Source: Acidobacteriota bacterium
GTDB lineage: Bacteria; Acidobacteriota; Thermoanaerobaculia; Multivoradales; JAHEKO01
DNA: 5,491 bases
Direction of reading: 5' to 3'
Assembly (NCBI GenBank): GCA_024638355.1
Contig: JAHEKO010000004.1
Span: 10,245-15,735 of the forward strand
Below are positions 1 through 5,491 of the stretch, one piece after another (within the stretch, counting starts at the first letter, position 1; each line of letters opens with the position of its first letter). The notes beneath the pieces were generated by a model. The model made no database searches. It was not told the DNA's origin and saw nothing but the letters and a program-made list of their open reading frames with translations. Both the position numbers and the translations under genes were made by a program.

Positions 1-962
1 CCGATCACCAGCAGCATCGCCTTGCGATCGCGCGAGCGCAGCGCCACGGCGACGCCGTTGCGCACGTAGAGCACGTAGAGCATCAGCACCACGGCCACGC
101 CCAGAAAGCCCCACTCCTCCGCCAGCACCGCGAAGATGAAGTCGGTGTGACGAGCGGGCAGGAAGCGCAGCTGGCTCTGGGTTCCCTGCATGTAGCCGCG
201 TCCGGTCAGCTGGCCGGAGCCGACGGCGATCTTGCTCTGGCGCAGCTGGTAGCCGGCGCCGAGCGGCTCGCTCTGGGGAGAGACGAAGGTCTTCACCCGC
301 TGCCGCTGGTAGTCGAGCATCACGAAGTTCCAGACTCCGGCGCCGAAGACGATGGCGACCAGGGCGCCGGCGATCAGCAGGCGCCAGCGAACGCCGGCGA
401 CCAGCATCATGCCCGCCACCGGCGGCAGGAACATCACCGCACCGCCCAGATCGGGCTCGAGAGCCACCAGCACCATCGGCAGACCGACCAGCACGAGCGC
501 GATCGCAATCTGCCCCAGGCTCAGATGACGCCGGTTGACGGCGGCCAGATAGCGCGCCAGGAGCAGGACGAGCGCGATCTTGGCGACGTCCGACGGCTGG
601 ATCTGCGCCCAACCGAACCCCAGCCAGCTGCGCGCCCCACCCGCCGTTCGGCCGACGAAGAGCACCAGAACGAGCAGCCCGATCGAGATCAGGTAGATGG
701 GCACCGAGAACTTGGTGAGCACCTGGTAGTCGAGGCTGAAGCCGAGCGCGCAGACCAGCAGGCCGAGCAGCACGCGCAGCGCCTGGCGGGGCAGGTAGTC
801 GACGGCCATCTCGGCGCTGGCGCTGTGCACGGTGAGCAGACCGACCCCCGCCAGCAGGAGTGCGGTGATCAGGACGCCCCATCGGACATCGGCCAGCGTC
901 CGGAGGAGGGTCCGCTCCTCAGGAAGGCTGGTGAGGACCGCGATCGGCGAAGTGTCTCTCAT
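1..962 (-). CDS. rodA: RodA, SEDS-family peptidoglycan glycosyltransferase (3' end missing)
   Basis: RodA is the inner-membrane SEDS glycosyltransferase that polymerises lipid II into glycan strands during side-wall growth, paired with PBP2. The first 320 codons are present; the frame is open to the window edge, so roughly the last 50 residues (family about 370) are missing. Visible features are a cytoplasmic N-terminus and a run of hydrophobic helices starting near residue 29. The SEDS signatures are RSWLGFG (111-117, conserved Trp113), a QPSE-type motif (122-125), EPDLGG (169-174), GTQSQLRFLP (260-269) and HTDFIF (272-277), whose Asp274 matches the essential extracellular Asp of the family. 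Two departures are QPSD instead of QPSE and EPDLGG where a Thr usually follows the first Gly. The ATG is supported by AGGA (972-969) six bases upstream. It lies inside the end of mrdA with a 44-base overlap in another frame, which suggests translational coupling. Identity is very secure. Confidence 0.96.
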   Translation of the reverse strand, partial: MRDTSPIAVLTSLPEERTLLRTLADVRWGVLITALLLAGVGLLTVHSASAEMAVDYLPRQALRVLLGLLVCALGFSLDYQVLTKFSVPIYLISIGLLVLVLFVGRTAGGARSWLGFGWAQIQPSDVAKIALVLLLARYLAAVNRRHLSLGQIAIALVLVGLPMVLVALEPDLGGAVMFLPPVAGMMLVAGVRWRLLIAGALVAIVFGAGVWNFVMLDYQRQRVKTFVSPQSEPLGAGYQLRQSKIAVGSGQLTGRGYMQGTQSQLRFLPARHTDFIFAVLAEEWGFLGVAVVLMLYVLYVRNGVAVALRSRDRKAMLLVI

Positions 963-2706
963 ACAGAATCCTGGCCAGCGGAGCGGCCGCTTGCGACCCC
1001 TTGCCGCCGTGCTCGACGAAGACGACCACCACCAGCTCGGGGCGGTCGACCGAGGCGAAGGACGCGAACCAGGCGTGGTCGCGGTGTTCGAAATCGAGGT
1101 CCTTGCTGTCGATCCAGCTCTTCTGCTCGACCACCTGCACCGTGCCGGTCTTGCCCGCGACCTGGGTCGAGGCGACCCGGGCGTTGGCGCCCGTGCCCTT
1201 CTCGTTCACCACCGCCCAGAGCGCTTCGCGCACGAACTCGAGGGCCTCGCGATCGAGGTCCAGCGATTCCGGCGCGGCGATGGCCTGGTCGCGATCGAGT
1301 CGCGGCGTCACGCGCAAGCCGCCGTTGGCGACGATCGCCATCATCGAAGCGATCTGCAGCGGGGTGGTCAGCAGAGGTCCCTGGCCGATGGCCACCGAAA
1401 TGGTCTCGCCGGGGTACCAGCTCGATCCGCGTACCCGCAAGCTCCACTCCGGATCGGGCACCAGCCCACGCTTCTCGCCGGCGATCTCGACGCCGGTCGG
1501 CGAGCCGAGCCCGAAGAGCCGCGCGTAATGGGCGATACGCGAGATGCCCAGCTTCTGGCCAAGGTGGTAGAAGTAGACGTCGCACGACTCCTTGATCGCC
1601 TCGCGCAGACGCATCCAGCCGTGCCCGGCGCGCTTCCAGCAGCGGAACCGCCGGTTGTAGATGCGCGTCGAGCCGCCGCAATAGACGGCGTCGGAGCTGC
1701 TCACCGCCCTCTCGCTCAGGCCGGCGGTCGCCACCACGATCTTGAACAGGGAGCCCGGAGAATGGGTGTTCTGCAGAGCCCGGTTCTGCAACGGATTGTG
1801 GGGGGCCTCGAGCAGCGCCCGCCACTCGCCGCGATCGAGCCGGCGCGCGAAGCGATTCGGATTGTAGGAGGGCGCCGAAACCATCACCAGGATGTCGCCG
1901 TTGCGCGGGTCGAGCGCCACCGCCGCGCCGACCCGGTCCTCGAAGTAACGGGCCGCTTCCTGCTGCAGCTCGAGATCCAGCGTCAGCTTGAGAGTCGAGC
2001 CCGCCCGTGCCGCGGTGCTGCGATAGTCGTCGCGCGGCCGCCCGCGGCTGTCGACCACCACGACGCGCTCGCCGTCCGTCCCGCGCAGCCGGCTCTCGAA
2101 CGCCCTTTCGACGCCCCGGCGGCCGGCCAGATCGCCGAGCGCGTAGTCCGTGTCGCTCGCTTCGAGATCCTCCTTGCTCACCTCGCCGAGATAGCCGAGA
2201 AGGTGGGCGGTCAACGGACCGTTCCGGTAGACCCGTAGGTGGCCGACCTCGATGCCGAACTCGGGATGCTCCAGACGCTCCGCCGAGAAGCGCGCCACCT
2301 GGGAGAGCGACAGGTTCTCGGCGATCAGGATCGGCGTGAAGAGCGACGAGCCGCCGTAGCGCCCCAGCGTCTGTTCCAGCTCCTCGACCGAGCGGCCCAG
2401 AATGTCCGCGGCGAACTCGACGCTGGCTTCGAGGTCGGTACTCGAGCTGCGATCGAGCAGCAGATCGTAGCTCGGGACGTTGTCGACCAGCAGCCGCTCG
2501 TTGCGGTCGAAGATGAGGCCACGCGGAGCCCGGATCGGCACCTTGCTGAGGCGGTTGTTGTCCGCCAGCTCCCGGTAGTAGCTCCCCTGCACGACCTGCA
2601 CGAACCAGTAGCTGGAGGCGATCACCGCCAACACGATGAAGAAGGCAAGGCGCAGCCGCGGAATCCTCTGGAGGATCTCTTCTCGCCGTTCGCGGACTTC
2701 CATCAT
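919..2706 (-). CDS. mrdA: Penicillin-binding protein 2 (PBP2), elongasome transpeptidase
   Basis: This is a class B penicillin-binding protein that cross-links peptidoglycan in the periplasm as RodA's partner. At 595 residues it is close to the usual 600-650. It has a short basic cytoplasmic tail, one membrane anchor (about 19-39), a dimerisation/pedestal domain opening with the PRGLIFDRN motif (61-69), and a transpeptidase domain from about residue 260. The catalytic motifs are complete: SxxK as SLFK (Ser319 nucleophile, Lys322), SxD as SCD (374-376, the form usual in PBP2) and KTG (519-521). Cys343, Cys356, His362 and Cys375 align with the zinc ligands described for Acinetobacter PBP2. The RYFEDRVGAAVALDP region and the SCDVYFYHLG region are typical of PBP2 rather than the divisome enzyme FtsI. 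The start is the first of two adjacent ATG codons; GAGG (2720-2717) lies ten bases upstream and overlaps the mreD stop codon. The gap to mreD is 13 bases. Confidence 0.96.
   Translation of the reverse strand: MMEVRERREEILQRIPRLRLAFFIVLAVIASSYWFVQVVQGSYYRELADNNRLSKVPIRAPRGLIFDRNERLLVDNVPSYDLLLDRSSSTDLEASVEFAADILGRSVEELEQTLGRYGGSSLFTPILIAENLSLSQVARFSAERLEHPEFGIEVGHLRVYRNGPLTAHLLGYLGEVSKEDLEASDTDYALGDLAGRRGVERAFESRLRGTDGERVVVVDSRGRPRDDYRSTAARAGSTLKLTLDLELQQEAARYFEDRVGAAVALDPRNGDILVMVSAPSYNPNRFARRLDRGEWRALLEAPHNPLQNRALQNTHSPGSLFKIVVATAGLSERAVSSSDAVYCGGSTRIYNRRFRCWKRAGHGWMRLREAIKESCDVYFYHLGQKLGISRIAHYARLFGLGSPTGVEIAGEKRGLVPDPEWSLRVRGSSWYPGETISVAIGQGPLLTTPLQIASMMAIVANGGLRVTPRLDRDQAIAAPESLDLDREALEFVREALWAVVNEKGTGANARVASTQVAGKTGTVQVVEQKSWIDSKDLDFEHRDHAWFASFASVDRPELVVVVFVEHGGKGSQAAAPLARILYERHFADRGPHQPS
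963..976 (-). promoter_or_regulatory. rodA ribosome binding site inside mrdA
   Basis: AGGA at 972-969 lies six bases before the rodA ATG and is embedded in the last 60 bases of mrdA coding sequence. Its good spacing decides the rodA start and implies that ribosomes translating mrdA pass over the site, consistent with coupled synthesis of the two partner enzymes. Confidence 0.6.
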
Positions 2707-2716
2707 CGCCGATCTG

Positions 2717-2722
2717 CCTCTA
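2717..2722 (-). promoter_or_regulatory. mrdA ribosome binding site overlapping the mreD stop codon
   Basis: The string TAGAGG contains the mreD stop (2722-2720) and a GAGG Shine-Dalgarno core (2720-2717), ten bases before the first of two tandem ATG codons. The sharing of bases favours translational coupling and supports the upstream ATG, since the second would be 13 bases away. Confidence 0.5.
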
Positions 2723-3235
2723 CTTGAGTCTCGAGGTACGCGTTCGTTTCCACAGCTCGAAGCGGCTCAGCGTCCTGCGCCGGATCAACATGAACAGCAA
2801 CCCGACCACTCCGGTCGCGGCCACCCTCGCCAGGGTCCAGGTCAAGCCCGGCAACGCGGGCTCCGCCAACAGCATCACCACTAGACCCACGAGAATCGCC
2901 TGCTGAGCCGCTGAAGCGAGCGCGAACATCAGAAACACGCCGAACGGGCGGCGAATCACCAGCCGCTGCGCCGCATAGGCGGACCCGTAACCTACGATGG
3001 TATCAGCGAAACCATGCAGCCCGTAGAGCCCGCCGGTGATGGCGTCGGTGGTCAGTCCCGCCGCCATGCCCACGAGAATGCCGACCAGGAGGTCGCCGCC
3101 GACGGCATAGACGACCACCAGGATCAGAAACAGATCGAGCAGACGGGGCAGGTCGGTCGACAGCTGGGCACCGACGAAATGGAGCACCACCACCGCGGCG
3201 AGGCCGAGGACGAACCTAACTACCGGCATCGGCAT
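2720..3235 (-). CDS. mreD: MreD, rod-shape-determining membrane protein
   Basis: MreD is a small polytopic inner-membrane protein of the elongasome that partners MreC and helps control activation of PBP2-RodA. The 171-residue product matches the family length (about 160-180). Hydrophobic segments lie near residues 5-23, 33-47, 49-66, 75-92, 98-122 and 133-151, followed by a strongly basic cytoplasmic tail. The most family-like stretch is the small-residue loop around 56-84, with an Asp-Ala-x-x-Gly-Gly-Leu-x-Gly-Leu-His core (64-74) leading into a helix, as in other MreD proteins. The gene overlaps the end of mreC by 20 bases. AAGGAG (3245-3240) is only four bases from the first ATG and ten from an in-frame ATG at 3229, so the true start may be two codons later. 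MreD sequences diverge widely, so position in the operon contributes much to the call. Confidence 0.92.
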   Translation of the reverse strand: MPMPVVRFVLGLAAVVVLHFVGAQLSTDLPRLLDLFLILVVVYAVGGDLLVGILVGMAAGLTTDAITGGLYGLHGFADTIVGYGSAYAAQRLVIRRPFGVFLMFALASAAQQAILVGLVVMLLAEPALPGLTWTLARVAATGVVGLLFMLIRRRTLSRFELWKRTRTSRLK

Positions 3236-4070
3236 CGGTCTCCTTCACCTCTTCCGGTACCGGTATCCGATCGAGGACATAGACCTGGTCGAGCACGCCG
3301 AAGTCGACCGCGGGGGTGAGCCGGATCTCGTGGAACAACTCGTCGCCCGGCTTGACCTCGACCACGGTGCCGATCGGCACGCCCCGGGGGTAGATCCCGT
3401 CGATACCCGCGGTCACCACCAGGTCACCCACCCGGACGTCGGCCTGAAGCGGCACGTAGGCGAAGTCGAGCGAGCCGGAGCTCGAGCCGCGGACCACTCC
3501 CTGGCGCCGGGTTCTCTGCACCATGCCGCCGACGCTGGCGGCGCGGTCGGTCACCAGCTGTACCTTGGCATAGGGCGACGGCGCGACGACGACACGGCCG
3601 ACCAGCCCGTCGACCCCGACCACGGCCTGGTTCCTCACGACGGGCACGTCGCCGACGTAGAGCAGCAGGGTCTGGAGCCACGAAGCGTGGTCGATATAGA
3701 CGATGTCGGCCACCCGCAGGCTGCCGCGCGGAACCGCCGAGTACTCGAGCGCGATCGACAGTCTCTCGAGCTCCTGCTCGATGCCGAGCGCCTCCACGCG
3801 CGAGGCGCGCAATCGCGCCACCTCGGCGCGCAGCTCGCGATTCTCCTCTTCCAGCGCCGACCGCAGCCGCGCGCCGCGACCGAGCGATTCGACGAAGCCG
3901 GTGGTGGCGGTCACCGCCCGCGAGAACGGCGCGACCGAGCGCACGAAGACGACCTCGAGGCGGCTCGAGCCGCCGTCGGTCTGCGCCTGGGCGCTCAGCA
4001 GGAGCAGCTGGAGACCGAGCACGGCGATCAGGAGCCAGCGGGAGCGCCGTTCGGCCACCGTGCCCGGCAT
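3216..4070 (-). CDS. mreC: MreC, rod-shape-determining periplasmic scaffold
   Basis: MreC is a bitopic protein whose periplasmic part assembles and binds PBP2, linking the cytoplasmic MreB filaments to the wall synthase. The 284 residues show the standard layout. A basic cytoplasmic end is followed by one membrane helix (about 12-28), a Glu/Arg/Leu-rich coiled coil (about 66-108), and a C-terminal double beta-domain (about 117-268). Family signatures are GLVGRV (155-160) and the VTAGIDGIYPRGVPIGTV stretch (219-236), the usual TSG-x-G-x-[FY]P-x-G-x-P-[IV]G motif. A short acidic tail ends the protein. The start is firm: an in-frame TAG lies immediately before the ATG, so it cannot extend upstream, and GGAAAGG (4086-4080) sits nine bases away. 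The gene is 23 bases after mreB and overlaps mreD by 20 bases. Confidence 0.96.
   Translation of the reverse strand: MPGTVAERRSRWLLIAVLGLQLLLLSAQAQTDGGSSRLEVVFVRSVAPFSRAVTATTGFVESLGRGARLRSALEEENRELRAEVARLRASRVEALGIEQELERLSIALEYSAVPRGSLRVADIVYIDHASWLQTLLLYVGDVPVVRNQAVVGVDGLVGRVVVAPSPYAKVQLVTDRAASVGGMVQRTRRQGVVRGSSSGSLDFAYVPLQADVRVGDLVVTAGIDGIYPRGVPIGTVVEVKPGDELFHEIRLTPAVDFGVLDQVYVLDRIPVPEEVKETDADAGS
3240..3245 (-). promoter_or_regulatory. mreD ribosome binding site inside mreC
   Basis: AAGGAG is a strong Shine-Dalgarno sequence lying within the mreC coding region. It is four bases from the ATG at 3235, which is tight, and ten bases from the in-frame ATG at 3229, which is somewhat long, so it supports an mreD start here but does not decide between the two. 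Confidence 0.55.
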
Positions 4071-4079
4071 CTAGCCTGA

Positions 4080-4086
4080 CCTTTCC
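4080..4086 (-). promoter_or_regulatory. mreC ribosome binding site
   Basis: GGAAAGG sits in the 23-base spacer between mreB and mreC, nine bases before the mreC ATG. With the in-frame TAG immediately preceding the ATG, it fixes the mreC start. No terminator-like hairpin fits in this spacer, so mreB and mreC should share a transcript. Confidence 0.6.
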
Positions 4087-4093
4087 ACCAGCG

Positions 4094-5491
<1,398 letters not shown>

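Noticed and set aside
147..1595. A 482-codon open frame on the plus strand opposite rodA and mrdA
   Set aside because: Its product is low-complexity, rich in Arg, Asp, Gln, His and Pro with no recognisable fold. It is antisense to two clear genes and is what high third-position GC produces on the opposite strand.
832..2238. A 468-codon plus-strand open frame opposite mrdA
   Set aside because: It is fully antisense to the PBP2 gene, whose catalytic motifs are all intact. The translation has no domain signature and shows the same GC-driven composition.
958..2706. PBP2 active site read as degenerate because SxN is SCD and SxxK is SLFK
   Set aside because: SxD is the normal form in PBP2 proteins, and the two middle residues of SxxK vary. 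Ser319, Lys322 and KTG are all present, so the enzyme should be active.

Overview
This window carries a bacterial cell-shape (elongasome or Rod complex) operon, read entirely on the minus strand. In order of transcription, from high to low coordinates, it holds: the 3' end of a gene for a fibronectin type III-like repeat protein (5491 to 5124), mreB (5119-4094), mreC (4070-3216), mreD (3235-2720), mrdA encoding PBP2 (2706-919), and the 5' part of rodA (962 to 1, running off the window). Coding density is almost complete. The largest gap between genes is 23 bases (mreB to mreC), and two pairs overlap (mreC/mreD by 20 bases, mrdA/rodA by 44 bases). There is no gene-free stretch near 300 bases, and I see no RNA gene, mobile element, CRISPR array or convincing terminator.

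The genes form one known machine. MreB makes membrane-bound actin-like filaments. MreC and MreD are the membrane partners that link the filaments to, and activate, the synthase. RodA is the SEDS peptidoglycan glycosyltransferase and PBP2 is its paired transpeptidase. Together they insert peptidoglycan along the side wall of a rod-shaped cell. All five proteins carry their diagnostic motifs, and none is broken by a frameshift or internal stop.

The DNA is GC-rich and strongly biased to G/C in third positions, which explains the many long spurious antisense reading frames. The complete mreBCD-mrdA-rodA set suggests a rod-shaped, probably diderm bacterium. The FnIII-like gene immediately before mreB, of a kind I associate with FecR-type surface proteins, makes Acidobacteriota or a deltaproteobacterial-type lineage plausible. 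That placement is a low-confidence inference.

I do not think this is a new system. The points worth a second look are within the proteins: an actin-like Gln in MreB where E. coli has the putative catalytic Glu; a predicted Cys/Cys/His/Cys zinc site in PBP2; a QPSD instead of QPSE motif in RodA; and the FnIII-like gene ending four bases before mreB.
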